Source: Strigamia acuminata
Taxonomy: Eukaryota; Arthropoda; Chilopoda; Geophilomorpha; Linotaeniidae
Length of the DNA: 64,000 nucleotides
Reading direction: 5' to 3'
Assembly (NCBI GenBank): GCA_949358305.1
Contig: OX442322.1
Location: 4,092,001-4,156,000 of the forward strand
Part shown: piece after piece, positions 12,687 to 24,152 of the stretch
How the letters are laid out: each line of letters opens with the position of its first letter
How positions within the stretch are numbered: the stretch's first letter is position 1
Made by a program: the position numbers and the translations under genes
The notes under the pieces: generated by a model
Told to the model about the DNA's origin: nothing
Database searches by the model: none
Seen by the model: only the letters and a program-made list of their open reading frames with translations

Positions 12687-13044
12687 TAACTAAACATATA
12701 CTCTTATATTTTATGTTATTCTTTAGGAATATCATTCGTGTCAAATTCATCCATGTCAATAAATATTTTATTTCCAATATTTATAAGGCCTACGAGTGTT
12801 TTTTAATAAACATGTTCTTATCCTTAGGATGCTCAAAAAATGCTTTTTTATTTTCTCCTTTCAGAGACGGTTATAAAAATAGTTTGGTTATTATTAAAAC
12901 AATAAACATGAAGTCTTTTCGTATAACGAAGAAGCACTTCTTACAAAAATCTTCGTTAAAGAATTTTCTGGTTACATATTATATTTTTGTTTTTATCACA
13001 GAACACACAAACAAACTGCTAATTGTTTTAACTTTGAACATGGC
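12687..13044. other. Gypsy-1 3' untranslated stretch
   Basis: AT-rich DNA between the ORF3 stop and the polypurine tract. The plus-strand open frame through here runs antisense to the element and shows nothing recognisable. Confidence 0.4.
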
Positions 13045-14655
13045 TTAATCTTGACCTTTTTCGGTCTCCGTGGCGGGCTTTTGCCTGTCCTTTGAAGAAG
13101 ACTTTTTGCCACGTTTCTTGGCGGGAAGGGGTTCTTCCGGTTGCCGATCTATGAAAAATGCAGCGGTCGCAACAACTTCCGTGGCGATGGGCGTTTCGGG
13201 TGCTTTATCCCCTGCTTCAGGCTGATCAGTCGATCCGTCTTCTTCATTGATCATCTTTTTGAGATCTTCGTAGATGTCAATCACCGGGGGCAAAACCAAA
13301 ATCCAGCCTTCACATATTTGATTTTTCATCTCATCCGCGATTTTTCCCACGAGCAGATTCCAAAGGTGCTCCAAAATGTTGAAGCCCTCAACGCGACGTG
13401 GATTCAAGATCATTTGCATAATCCTGGTCACGTATCCTACCGTTATCTGATCGGGAAGACCCGTAATTAATTGACGAGAAATGATAATTGCAAGTCGAGC
13501 CACGATGGGGTAGTAGTATTCAACCTCCCAAACAAATAACTGTCCTATCTTGGTGTTCGGAGGAACTTGGTAAGGTTCAATTAAGAACTCGTTCGAAATT
13601 CCGTGTTCCACAACGTTTGGCATGGGGACTAAAGCGGCTTCGTCCGTTTGGGTCGCATTATCTACGCAGACAATACTTGGCATTTTTTCCAAACCCATTT
13701 GAAGGCCAAGGGGCGTTCTTCGTGAATTCATAAATTCAGGATCCTCGTATACAGCTTTGCCATCGTTAGACAATAAAGCTTTGCAAAGGTGGCAGGTTGC
13801 CCATTTTTGGGGTTGTGGATCGAACAACCCTTTAACCACGAATGAAACAAACTTGGGGTTCCAGGGTTGGATTTTTAATCGTCGTTTCGATCCGAAACAA
13901 TTACCGCACGATGCCAAATGGCATCCGGTCCCGGAGCCGGACATCCAGCCGACCCCGAAACAAAAGGGGCACGGTATTTCGCCCTTCGCGAGCTCCAAAT
14001 TGTCGTGTGGAATTCCCAATTCCAGGTCGCGATCGCAGGCGGCTTTTCGACGTAGTGCCTTTTCTTGCTTGCTAGCTGCTCTTTGTTGAGCAGTCATCGG
14101 CTGCAGTTTGGGGGCTCTGGTGGACACAAACGTACGTTTCCCTCTAGCCGTATTGTATCTAGGAGTATACACTACTTCGCGCGAAGTCGTGGGTGGCGGC
14201 GAGTCGTAATGAACGTATTCTCGCTGTTTACGTTTGTTGTCTTGATGGCGATTTCCTTCGGGATTTCGATTTGCCTCTAATTGGACAATCTCGTCCAGAC
14301 TTCTCTCATGAGAGGTCGACGAATCGTTCATTCGACTCGTACTTGGTTTATGGACCGGCTGTAAAGGATGGCTTTTGGAGAAACTGTCCTTTTTTGGTAT
14401 AAGGAAGGTTTCTTGGGTAACCTCCATCGCCGTTTTGGGTACAGCCGTTTTTGGGCGAATTTCCTTTGGGAGAGCATCTGGGTTGTTTCGGGCCCAGGTT
14501 AATATGTCCCATCCTTTTTGGTCGAGTACAATAGGAGTATTTGGCGCTCCCGGGACCGTTACGATGGTCGGGTTGACTGTTGGCGTGTCTTCTTCTTCCG
14601 AAGAACTCGACTGAATCACAATTCGCCGCTTTTTAATTGGTATTTTCTTGACCAT
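13045..14655 (-). CDS. Gypsy-1 third ORF, Cys-rich basic protein of unknown function
   Basis: A 536-codon intact frame downstream of pol, starting at an ATG (MVKKIPIKKRRIVI). It begins with a lysine/arginine cluster and an acidic SSSSEEED stretch, which looks like nuclear targeting. A central Cys block contains CPFCFGVG and CGNCFGSK, two CxxCxGx motifs reminiscent of a DnaJ-type zinc finger, plus CHLCKALL further on. The C-terminus is again basic (PAKKRGKKSSSKD). There is no signal peptide or membrane segment, so it does not look like an envelope protein, although it sits where env lies in errantiviruses. The upstream splice-acceptor-like site suggests a subgenomic mRNA. I do not recognise the family. 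A nucleic-acid-binding accessory role is only inferred. Confidence 0.8.
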   Translation of the reverse strand: MVKKIPIKKRRIVIQSSSSEEEDTPTVNPTIVTVPGAPNTPIVLDQKGWDILTWARNNPDALPKEIRPKTAVPKTAMEVTQETFLIPKKDSFSKSHPLQPVHKPSTSRMNDSSTSHERSLDEIVQLEANRNPEGNRHQDNKRKQREYVHYDSPPPTTSREVVYTPRYNTARGKRTFVSTRAPKLQPMTAQQRAASKQEKALRRKAACDRDLELGIPHDNLELAKGEIPCPFCFGVGWMSGSGTGCHLASCGNCFGSKRRLKIQPWNPKFVSFVVKGLFDPQPQKWATCHLCKALLSNDGKAVYEDPEFMNSRRTPLGLQMGLEKMPSIVCVDNATQTDEAALVPMPNVVEHGISNEFLIEPYQVPPNTKIGQLFVWEVEYYYPIVARLAIIISRQLITGLPDQITVGYVTRIMQMILNPRRVEGFNILEHLWNLLVGKIADEMKNQICEGWILVLPPVIDIYEDLKKMINEEDGSTDQPEAGDKAPETPIATEVVATAAFFIDRQPEEPLPAKKRGKKSSSKDRQKPATETEKGQD

Positions 14656-14680
14656 AATTCTACAAATATAGAAAACGTTT
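14656..14680 (-). promoter_or_regulatory. Candidate 3' splice site for ORF3
   Basis: On the element strand the sequence reads TTTTCTATATTTGTAG, followed 4 nt later by the ORF3 ATG. The U-rich tract and AG form a good acceptor. Production of ORF3 from a spliced RNA is inferred. The matching donor was not identified. Confidence 0.45.
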
Positions 14681-15246
14681 TAGTTTTATTTGCAATACTT
14701 TTATATGCGCGCGCCCTCTATTGAGAAAACGCGTAACTGAATTTACGAAGTTTATAATTATAATTCGTTACAATTTTATATTTTCGTGTATTGATAATTT
14801 TATCGAACTTACGAAAATGTCCTGCTTTTTTTAGAAGCGTATCTTGTGGAATTATGAGTGTAGTCGCCTCGACGACAACTTGGAGTTTAGAGCACGTGGC
14901 TTTCAAATCTTCCGCCGCTAATAAACGAATTCCGCTGGTTCGTATTTCTTCGAATATTCAAAGAAATTTCATGATATATATATATAACTTTATATGCATA
15001 ATCATAATACCTGTATTCGTTGATTAATAGTTAACAATGTCAACGCGTTTGACCGTGATTTTTGTTGAACTTGACGAAGTTCTTCTTCTCTCACGTGTGT
15101 GTTAGAAGACTGAGTATAGAACGAATCTTTTACTCTCCACCCGGGGTCATAATTTATCCGGTGACTTCGCGAATTTCGATTTGAATATTCAATAACTGAT
15201 TTAAATCAATATCTTTTAGAATATTCTTTTTATATTTAGAATCTTT
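14681..15246. other. Spacer between pol and ORF3
   Basis: About 570 bp with no supported frame on the element strand. It contains the GC-rich word gcgcgcgcc near 14706 and AT-rich sequence. It would be removed if ORF3 is expressed by splicing. Confidence 0.35.
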
Positions 15247-18200
15247 TTAACGACGTTCTTGAATCATCTGCACAAAATCCGTAGTGTATTTCGGATTTGG
15301 CCTCGAAGTTCTTTTCGGTCTCGAGATTATTTCCGGAAGGTCAGCTGTTCGCTTCCGTTTATTCGAGTTATTACTTCGTGGATCGATAATCTCGTTTCCA
15401 TTTTCATTTGAGGTAGGAATTATTCTTTCTTCTTGTTCAAGACTTTCTTGAGGAAGTTCTTCCATATCTTGATTATCTAATTCTTGTGAATTAGATTTGT
15501 TAAATTCGGAATTTGCCGACATCCAATCAGGGTTTGGATGATCTTCCAATTTTCCTTTTTTCTGACCCAGAGTCCATGTCTCAATCGGGTATGAAGGGAT
15601 ATACGGGGTGAGATCATCCGTATTTATTGATGGTTCAATTGAATCATCTAATAATTTTCGTAAGGCGTATGCACCTCCTGTTAATACGGCCGTGATTTCC
15701 CACGGTCCGTCTCGTTTTTCAGCAAATCCTTTAATAATGCCTTTGTCTTGATTGGAAAGAATATGTGTATTTTTCCAGACTAAATCACCTACTTCATATT
15801 TGCAAATATGAAATTTATTACGGTGAATTCTGTCGTGTTTCTCGTAATTTAGTTGGATCCTACGGTGCATTTCTTGGTGTGCTCTTCGTAAAATCCCGAG
15901 TAAATTAAACACGAATTCCTCAGGGTTATTTTTATCGAATTTATTCGCGTGTTGAATAATTCGCGGGTCGAAAGGTAGTGTTACTATTCTTCCCGTATTT
16001 AATAAAAATGGCGTCGATCCGGTTGCTTCGGATTTTGCCGTCCTGGATGCAAATGCAAATTCATTCAGAAAACGTGGCCAGTGAGAGTGCACATCAGAAT
16101 AAATTGCAAGCATTATTTTGATATCCCTGTTTGCCCGTTCTGTGGGGTTGGCCTGAGCATGATAAGGACTTATATGAGTCATTTTAATGTTGTGCCTTTT
16201 ACAGAAACCCTCATAGATGGTGGATGCGAACTGTTTTCCATTATCGCTGATAATTTTCCTGGGGTAACCCCATCTATGTACGATATCACCTAATTTTGTT
16301 ATAATTGCTTCACTTGAAGCTTTGCTTAATGGGGCTAATTCTACCCATTTAGTACATTGATCGATTCCTACTAAAATATATTTATGTTGGTATTGTCCAG
16401 CGGGTTTGGGACCCATGAAGTCTAAACAAAGAACTTCCCATGGCTGTGCCATATTGTGAGGAGTATAACTCGCTCTGTGTTTGCGGTGTTGACTAGGTTT
16501 GTATTGTTGGCAATGAACACAACTACGAACATAATTACACGTGTCTTTGCTCATTTTAGGCCAATAATAGATGAGTTTCGCTCGTTCGAGCGTTTTACTC
16601 ATCCCCGCGTGTCCACTTAACGGATGTCCGTGGCATGCGAACAACACTCGTCGTACTAAAGACGGTGGAATCACCGCTTTAAATCCGTTGCCGGAATCAT
16701 TTAATTCTTCTTCAAATGTTGGTTTGAAGAAGATTAACATTTCAGAATCATTACTATTCTCATCTTCATTATCATGATTTTCTTTGAAATCTAGTTGGTA
16801 GCCTTTGATGTCTTTCATCCATCGCTTAGTTTTCCTATTTTTCTTTTGTTCAACTTCATCTAACTTTAGATGAGTTATTATTTTTCTGCATTCGTAATCT
16901 TTGAGCTGAGCTTCGATGATTTCTGCTCTGGTAGGAGGAACTATACTTAGTACTTCGGTTAACGCACTAAATAAAGTTTCTGGTTCAACATGACCTTTCT
17001 CCCCCTTTTCCAAAGAATTATTTAATTTTTTTGAATAATCAAACTTTACTGACACGTTTGTTAAGAACTGACAGGGTTTTGGTTCTTCTCTACGAGTAAC
17101 TTCTTTATTTCCGTCCCACTCGGGCCAGAATTGAGTTATTTCTGTGGGTTCGATATAATCATCCTTCGGAATGTCTTCAATGCTCAAAGGAGCTCTTGAA
17201 AATGCGTCTGCGACTTGATTTTGAGTACCACGACGATACTTAATTTTAAAGGCGCCGCATTGCAGTTTAATTGCCCATCGGCCAAAACGACCAGAAGGTT
17301 CTGGCGTCCCCATTAGCCATTTTAAGGCTTCTGCATCTGACTCCAGGGTGAAAGACGTGTATTCTATGTAGGGGCGGAAACGTTCTACAGCCCATACTAC
17401 CGCTAGACACTCTAGTTCGGGAGTAGTGTAACGTTGCTCGGCTCCTCGAAGTACGCGACTAGCGTAAGCTACGGGTCTTGGAGTTTTAATCCATTTGTCC
17501 TTGTTTTTGTCAAGAAAGTCCACATCTTGGCATAACACCGCTCCTAATCCTGAATGTGAAGCGTCTGTTAGAATCACAAAGGGTTCGAGCATGTTAGGCA
17601 TTAACAAAACTTGAGTTTCGTCGCATAAGATGTCTTTAATTCTTTCGAAAGCGTCCATTTGCTCTTGTCCCCAGACAAAAGTTGCTTTCTCATGCATTAT
17701 GCTAGTCAGTGGAGTAGCAATTTCACCGTGGTTAGGAATAAACTTCCTAAAGAAATTTGCCAACCCGTGAAACCTTTGAACATCTTTCGATGTTTTTGGG
17801 GTTGGAAATTTTCGTACTGACGCGATTTTGTCAGGATCCGGGGCCAATCCATTTGGAGTGATTAAATGTCCCAGAAATTTTAGCGTAGTTCTGCCGAACT
17901 TAGACTTTTCTTTATTTACGGACAAGTTGGCTTTGTCTAGTCGTTCTAAGACATCTTTAATGTGACCGAGATGTTGGTCCCAGGTCTGAGAAAAGATAAT
18001 TACATCGTCTAAATAGACTAATGCATGTTTATATAACGCGTCACCCATAACTTGTTCCATTAGAGCTTGAAATGTACAAGGCGCGTTACATAACCCAAAT
18101 GGCATACGTACAAATTGATAGTTGCCTTTTGGAGTATAGAAAGCAGTTTTCTGCTTATCTTCGTCTCCCATCTCTACTTGATAATATCCTTTTGTAAGGT

Positions 18201-19574
18201 CAAGTGAGGTGAAGTATTTTGCCTGATTCGTATTGTGCATGAGCAAATCAATACTGGGCATTTGGATTGCATTGATTTCGGTGATCGCATTTAGCCATCG
18301 GTAATCAATACATAACCTATATGTGCCATTTGGTTTGGCAACTATTACGGGATGACTTATATAAGGTCCCGTAGATTTCTCAATGAGATTCTCTGCTTCT
18401 AGCTCTTCAACTAGTTTGGTCATAATCGCAATTTTAGCTGGATTGTACATGCGAAATGGTTGTTTTTTCCATTTCGCGTCCTTTTTAAACGTAATCTTAT
18501 GTTTAGCAAGGTTCGTACAACCAACTTTGTCCCGAAAGACGTGCTTGATTCCGGAAATTACTTCTAGTAATTTGGTCTTTTCCTCGTCGGAGCAATCACA
18601 ATCTTTCACCAACAATTCTTCCCAATTGTCGGGTGTATGAGTGATTGTTCCGTCGTTTTTTATTGTGCGTAACCTCGCTAGGCTGTCATTAAGTTCGTTA
18701 TCTACGTAAGGCGCAGTCCAACCAGGTTTGTTGTCACAATCAAATTCAGCTCGTGCTGGATTTAAATTGATTGTGGTACGACGCATAAAATTGTGTCCTA
18801 AAATTAGGCCACACACATTTCTGTCTAAAATGATGAAATTCATTGGAGTGAATTCTACTCCATCCGCCCATTGAACACAAAGGGTTATTTGCCCTAACGG
18901 GATATGAGTTATGCCGACGGCACAAACTTTCATATTTCGGGGGCAATCTTGAATGAAGTCAGGGGAGGCACAAGTACTGTCAAGTAATTGTAATCCAATA
19001 AAACATTGGGTGGCTCCTGAATCCATTAAAGCATTATAGGTGAGTCCACCTATTGTTACTTTCATTCGGGGGTCGTCGATACTGTTTCCCAAACGTTTGA
19101 TGCGTTCAACTACTTCAGCTCTCTTGAGCTGATGTTCTTTGACATATTTACGAAGTCTATGATGTCTAGATAATTTCGAGGAGATATCTAAATTTTCCAT
19201 CATTGCCTCCAAACTTTCGCATACTCCTCCACTAGAACTAGTGGTTTCCTCTCGAACAGGAGGATTTATAGCGCTTTCAACTATTGCATTCAAGGACTCT
19301 CGCCAAGATTCGTCCCCCTTATCCGTAGGAAAGAGGTCGTCATCGAATGATGTAAATGGATTTTCAGTCTCTTCCACCGAAAAAGGAGTGTTAGGATAAG
19401 GTTCCTTAAATGCATACTTTGGATTCCTTTTCCTAGTTTTACGATTAGGTCGTTTAATTTCCTCATCTTGAATTACTAATTTATTCAGCGTTTCGTTTAA
19501 AACATTTTCTATTTCTGAGGATAATGTACTACTCTGGTTTTTTAGGGGGTTTTCGGTAACCCCCTCTACTAGTT
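15247..19574 (-). CDS. pol: Gypsy-1 pol polyprotein (PR-RT-RNaseH-IN)
   Basis: The frame is open from the gag slippery site (19574) to the stop at 15247. It has no useful ATG, as expected for a frameshift product. Counting from 19377: an aspartic protease with DSGATQ (about residue 119), reverse transcriptase with YLDD (about 453), RNase H starting at TDASHSGLGAVL (about 605), an integrase zinc domain with HAGMSKT and CVHCQQ (about 920-960), and the DDE core with LDFMG, SDNGKQF and PTERANRD (about 990-1090). A basic tail follows. The order PR-RT-RH-IN is that of Ty3/gypsy (Metaviridae). No stops or frame breaks were seen. The protein would process itself, copy the RNA using a tRNA-Gln primer, and integrate the cDNA. 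Confidence 0.95.
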
Positions 19575-21680
19575 TTTTGGGGCCGGTGGACCTTCAATCG
19601 CCAAAGGTGGAGTGGTTGCATTTTTTGGATCCAAAAATTTAGTGAATAAGTCCGACATGGATTTTGTCATACTAGTTTGCATAGTAGTTTTGAAGTCTTC
19701 AAGTTTTTGGTCCAAAGATTCAGCGGTCACCCAATTTTGCCTCTGTCGTTTAAAAAGATCAGAGGTGGGATTGGAATTGGTATTATTACCAGTACCTTGG
19801 GGCTTGTCCTGAACAAATTTTCTTTTTTGTAACAAAGGACATTCCCTCTTAAAGTGTCCTGGTTGATTGCAATGGAAACATTTTCCAGTTGCTTTCTCCG
19901 ATAGGGCACATACCATGTTGTTGAATCCAACATCGTTTTCAAGATTGTCTGTCTCGTCAGATTCCATAGGTACAACTTCTGGTTCGGCGTTCAACGTCTG
20001 AGTAGATCGTATGAGTGGGCGCGAACTCCTGGCGTCTTTACCTTTTTGAGTATTTGACGGGACAGTTTCGTCCTCTTTATTGGCAATAGTGTCCACACTA
20101 GCATTTTGGGCTTCGAAAAGAGCCCTATTCTGCCGGACAAATTGAAATATGTCATTAAATGATTCTTCATAAAGACCTCTATCGATTATTCGATTGTAAC
20201 TAACTAAGTTCAAATTCTCAAGAAGAGTGGGGGCTTCATCTCTTTTTGAATAAGATCCTTGAGCTTGTTTAAATCTCAAAAGAAATGTATAAAGTGGCTC
20301 TTCTGGGCCCTGGATTAAATTTCGAAGCTTTCGGGCTCGAGTGACAGGGATCATGTCAAACTCCGCCAAAAACATCTTTTCGAAAGTTTTCCAGTCAACA
20401 AATTTGTCGAGGTTATCGGTATGCCATTCGTGGGCTATACCAGATAAATAAGTTGGTACTCCGCGTTTTACCATCTCATCCAGAGTTAAACCTTTGGCGA
20501 CAGCGACTGTTTTGGCTGTAGCTAAAAATTTAGCCACGTCCTTCTGTTTTCCATCGAAAACAGGCATATCCTGACCTTTGAAAAAGGTTTTGCTCGAATT
20601 GTTTGTATTATTATTTTGCTGTGCATTATTCTGCATAAATTGTTGTACTTGCTGTGCACAATCAGTTTGAATATTTCGCACATGGGTAAGGATGGCTCCC
20701 AAGTCGTCGGTGGAAAATCTCGCTTGAGATGAACTACCAGCGGAGGATGCCGAACCAGAATTATGTTCAAAATTGGGCAGATTTCCCTTAGGGACCTGAT
20801 TGTCCTGGGGGATTTCTTTCCTTGGAGGAACATAATTCTCATACTGTGTATGATTGCCAGATGGTACATGTTGTCCATGTGGAACACTACTTTCATTTTG
20901 TACTCGTTCTGGGGGTGTCTGATTTGAACGAGTCTTTCCCACCGGTAAATTTTGAATAACGGGGGATGGTGAGATCGGATCGGATCTCCTTGGAGTTCGA
21001 TTTGACACTCTCTTTGACTGCGTTGGGGGGACAAACTGTCCTTTCCCCGGTGTCGGAGGGGCATAATGTCTATTTCCAGATGTTGGAGTAACATACTGTC
21101 TATGTCCCGAGTTTTGGGAGATATTTTGTCTATTCCCTGAAGTTTGGGGGATAAAACCCGAATTACACCGGTAAATCGTTCGATTAACACTAGTTGATCT
21201 AGACCTTGGTTTGGCCAGATTTAACGGACTATTAGAACTGGGTGTTCTTTGTCCAGAACTTTGTTGACTACGAGATCGGCTAAATGATGGTTCGCGTACC
21301 ATTCTATCGTTTAGCTGTGGAGTCGACACTATCCGGGCTTGATATCCCAACCTCTTTTTAGGAGAGGGAAAGTCCAGCTTACGATTCGTGGGAATCGTTT
21401 TTCGTGGGGTTCGGTGTGAAGTCCGCGAATGCCGACTTTCGTTCTCCGAATTTTCATCTTCATCGGGTCTAATTCTCTGATTTCTTTTCTCAAGTACGCG
21501 TACATGATTAACCGCTTCGGTTATTGTTTTGAAATCAGCCCGATTTAGATTATAGAGTTGACAATACTCTGTCAAATCGTCCGGAATTAAATCCGTTTGG
21601 TCTTCGAGTCGGACGTAACTATTTTCCAAGTTTCTGTCATCGACTTCTCGTTCATTCATATGAATGTTTTCGTCAGACAT
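19569..21680 (-). CDS. gag: Gypsy-1 gag
   Basis: The frame opens at 21722, but the first ATG (MSDENIHMNERE) is at 21680, giving about 703 residues. An N-terminal acidic helical part (EYCQLYNLNRADFKTITEAV) is followed by a long Ser/Arg/Pro/Gln-rich linker, including four GHRQ/GNR-type near-repeats around 21040-21150. Next comes the retrotransposon gag domain (PVFDGKQKDVAKFLATAK ... EWHTDNLDKFVDWKTFEKMF) and a CCHC zinc knuckle, CFHCNQPGHFKREC, near 19860. It should form the particle core and bind genomic RNA. It ends in AAC TAG at the -1 frameshift site, so Gag is the main product and Gag-Pol the minor one. It is intact. Confidence 0.93.
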   Translation of the reverse strand: MSDENIHMNEREVDDRNLENSYVRLEDQTDLIPDDLTEYCQLYNLNRADFKTITEAVNHVRVLEKRNQRIRPDEDENSENESRHSRTSHRTPRKTIPTNRKLDFPSPKKRLGYQARIVSTPQLNDRMVREPSFSRSRSQQSSGQRTPSSNSPLNLAKPRSRSTSVNRTIYRCNSGFIPQTSGNRQNISQNSGHRQYVTPTSGNRHYAPPTPGKGQFVPPTQSKRVSNRTPRRSDPISPSPVIQNLPVGKTRSNQTPPERVQNESSVPHGQHVPSGNHTQYENYVPPRKEIPQDNQVPKGNLPNFEHNSGSASSAGSSSQARFSTDDLGAILTHVRNIQTDCAQQVQQFMQNNAQQNNNTNNSSKTFFKGQDMPVFDGKQKDVAKFLATAKTVAVAKGLTLDEMVKRGVPTYLSGIAHEWHTDNLDKFVDWKTFEKMFLAEFDMIPVTRARKLRNLIQGPEEPLYTFLLRFKQAQGSYSKRDEAPTLLENLNLVSYNRIIDRGLYEESFNDIFQFVRQNRALFEAQNASVDTIANKEDETVPSNTQKGKDARSSRPLIRSTQTLNAEPEVVPMESDETDNLENDVGFNNMVCALSEKATGKCFHCNQPGHFKRECPLLQKRKFVQDKPQGTGNNTNSNPTSDLFKRQRQNWVTAESLDQKLEDFKTTMQTSMTKSMSDLFTKFLDPKNATTPPLAIEGPPAPKN
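19572..19578 (-). promoter_or_regulatory. -1 ribosomal frameshift site A AAA AAC
   Basis: On the element strand gag ends CCA AAA AAC TAG. The heptamer A AAA AAC fits X XXY YYZ in the gag frame and touches the stop. After a -1 slip the next codon, CTA, is in the pol frame, which stays open into the protease. Confidence 0.8.
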
Positions 21681-22466
21681 AATAAAAGTTTTAAATTCTT
21701 TATTACTAAAGAATGATAACACACTTTATAAAAATACACTTCAAAATAACAATACACTTCGATAGGGTTAAGTTTAAACTCCACGTGCTGGTTAAACGTG
21801 TTAAACTATCGACAAACTTTAAACAATCAAATGAATCCTACTACAAGTAAACTAGCGTCGGGTGAGAATGCGCTTTAAACTATTTGTTAAAATAATAGAT
21901 GAAATACACTTAACTTTCGCTGGTTTATGGCGTGGAAAAATTCGAATCGGAACTGAACGGGACGGCGTGGTCAAGATGGCTACTGGAACACGTGTCTGCA
22001 GGTCTGGTCTGGATACGAATGGTCATCTGTAGTCTGGATCCGCGTGGTATCGAGGATCGATAATTCCTTTAATCCCTCGACACTTTATTGGTGGAAAGTT
22101 ATTTTATCCAATGATAAAATGGAAACTAATCCTTTATTCTAGTAGTTTTCTACTACGTCTGCACTTTGGCCTGGTCAATCTCGTTACTGATTGGATATTT
22201 CTTACGAAAATATTCAACTAACATTGAAATTTTACCAAGCCTTTTTCGTGAAAATTAAAATTAATTTTACTTCGATTTTAAGTGTTTTTTCAACACAACG
22301 AAACTTTCCCTTTAATGTTAGAGTTCTCATGAATTCCAACGTTCTTAAAGAGGATTCCCTACTTCGTAAAAGTAGAGACATATAAAAATGTTTTGAAATG
22401 TTATACTCTTTATTTATCTCAATTTTCACTTTTATTTAAATTCGGTAAATTTAAACTTTGCAACCT
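21681..22466. other. Gypsy-1 untranslated leader
   Basis: About 790 bp between the primer-binding site and the gag ATG. No frame on the element strand is supported. A splice donor for ORF3 would be expected here or early in gag, but I could not single one out. Confidence 0.4.
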
Positions 22467-22484
22467 ATCTCGGTGGGACCTCCA
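22467..22484 (-). other. Primer-binding site, tRNA-Gln
   Basis: The plus strand reads ATCTCGGTGGGACCTCCA, identical to the last 18 nt of a eukaryotic tRNA-Gln including CCA. It lies 2 nt from the LTR end at 22487. Confidence 0.92.
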
Positions 22485-22486
22485 CG

Positions 22487-24152
22487 TGTGACGGTGACGA
22501 CCACAACTCCTATCGCATGATAGTACCGGGTATAAGTCGCGTGAATAAGTGATTAAAATACGAGATAATAAAGACAACAGAGTTTCTCAAAACGTGACAT
22601 TTATTGTTACTAAACAATATAATCAATCCTAAAAGTTATACAAATTCTAATGCCGACATTTGGCAAGTTAAATACAAGTTAAACTATACATGAAATTGGC
22701 TGTAAAACAGCCCTAAAATAATATGATTACGGTTATTGGTGATCCGGGGTTCGGGAACGGCAAAATGCCCGCTCGACCGAGTTAAAGATGTCATCAGATA
22801 GCCGGGCTGGCTGTGTCCTCGCGGCTTCCGTCGGCGCTTCGTAATCGTGGAACTGCTTCGTTCACGTTCCTTCGCGTTCCTGGTTCGTATCTGGTGTAAT
22901 GGTCCGTGTAATGCTTCTTGGTTCGATCCGAGAGGTGCGGTTGACTCATGTGCACCGCCACAACTAGGGTTGGAAATTGGTAATGAATAAATGAAGTCAT
23001 TTATTCGCCAAGGTTCCGCTTGCGAATTATATTTAATTCGCGATGTTGTGAGTTTAATAAATTAACTCAATAAATTGTATTCAATTTATTGTTACGAATT
23101 TGATTCGTCATACAGTGAAATAAGTCTCGTGACTTACTTCGGTTGTTAACTTGTTGCCAAGTTTAAACAATTAAGGTGTATTTATCAACTACAAAATATA
23201 ATAAAGGTTAAACATCGCAACACACAATTGCCGTCAAAGTTCGCCTTGCTGAGCAGAACAGTATCGCGCGTGCCCTAAATAACAGTGCGGTGAGAGACGG
23301 CACTGGTATTCAGGGGGATATAGCCCGCAGTTCTGCACAACAGAATTAATCACCCGAGATACTACTCATAAGTAGACTGCTTTGGCACCATCACCGAAGA
23401 GATATAACTTTCCCAAACACATAGTGCTACTGGCGGTAACTGCATGTTTTGCATGCAGACTGCTTTGGCACCATCAGGTGATGGAGTCAATCTCTTGCAG
23501 TAACAGTGCTACTGGCGGTTACTAAATACTTTGGTATCACACGTGATTCTATTGTCCGACCACGAGGATACTTATGCGGGAGGCTTTCTCCTCGGCAAGA
23601 CCGTTTGACGGAAACATGAACAGTCCGAACTTCGCCTTCAGTTGACGGGGGTTGCATGGCTCAGCAGAGCCATGCTATGCATAGTCCGGTAGGACCATGC
23701 CCTGAGTAAGAAACAGTTATTTGACATGCGGAACATACCAAATAACCAGAAATCAAGAACTAACTTTACTTCCTGTTGTCAGGGAGTTTTATACTCGGTG
23801 GGATTAGGTTCCACCAATCTCGTATCGCAGGAAGTGGATATGGAGACGCAAATTGGGATTATGCTAATCTTTTAGCATAAACCGGAACTGGATACCGGGG
23901 ACAGGAAATGGATACACAGAACGGAAATACATTCTGAAAATGGGTTTCATGTCGCGTACCCGTGATAAAGCAAGAATACCTGCTTTGTCTTATTGAGTAT
24001 TGATAATATAACTTTATATTATCGATCTAAATTATATTTAGTCATAGCAAACATAACAATATGTTTTGTGAACCATTTCTATGTAAAATAGTAAGTTCGA
24101 GGTTGAATTTGCCGCTAGTACTAGTGGCGCCATCTATTGCTAATTTGTCACA
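22487..24152 (-). repeat. Gypsy-1 5' LTR
   Basis: It begins TGTGACGGTG on the plus strand and ends AATTTGTCACA, giving TG...CA with matching 6-bp inverted ends (TGTGAC/GTCACA). It includes short hairpin-like blocks such as the repeated 'gactgctttggcaccatca' near 23380 and 23460. It pairs with 11009-12674. Confidence 0.92.

Larger units (their letters stand above)
11009..24152 (-). mobile_element. Gypsy-1: near-complete Ty3/gypsy LTR retrotransposon
   Basis: A 13.1-kb element read right to left: 5' LTR (22487-24152), tRNA-Gln primer site (22467-22484), gag (21680-19569), pol by -1 frameshift (to 15247), a third ORF (14655-13045), polypurine tract (12675-12686) and 3' LTR (about 11009-12674). 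The two LTRs align from 11026/22504 to their ends at a constant offset of 11,478. I noticed only one difference (t at 11764, c at 23242), so the insertion is recent. The outermost ~17 bp of the left LTR do not match, and no target duplication was found (left flank cctag, right flank cttta). All three ORFs look intact. Confidence 0.92.

Noticed and set aside
13141-14614. Several plus-strand ORFs antisense to the Gypsy-1 third ORF
   Set aside because: Shadows of the intact minus-strand frame.
13045-14655. Reading the Gypsy-1 third ORF as an envelope gene
   Set aside because: No signal peptide, membrane anchor or fusion-type hydrophobic stretch, and the composition suggests a nuclear or nucleic-acid-binding protein.
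22461-22484. tRNA-like 3' ends (also at 7904, 40601, 43198, 60189)
   Set aside because: Not tRNA genes: only the 3' terminal 12-18 nt are present, each next to an LTR end, so they are primer-binding sites.
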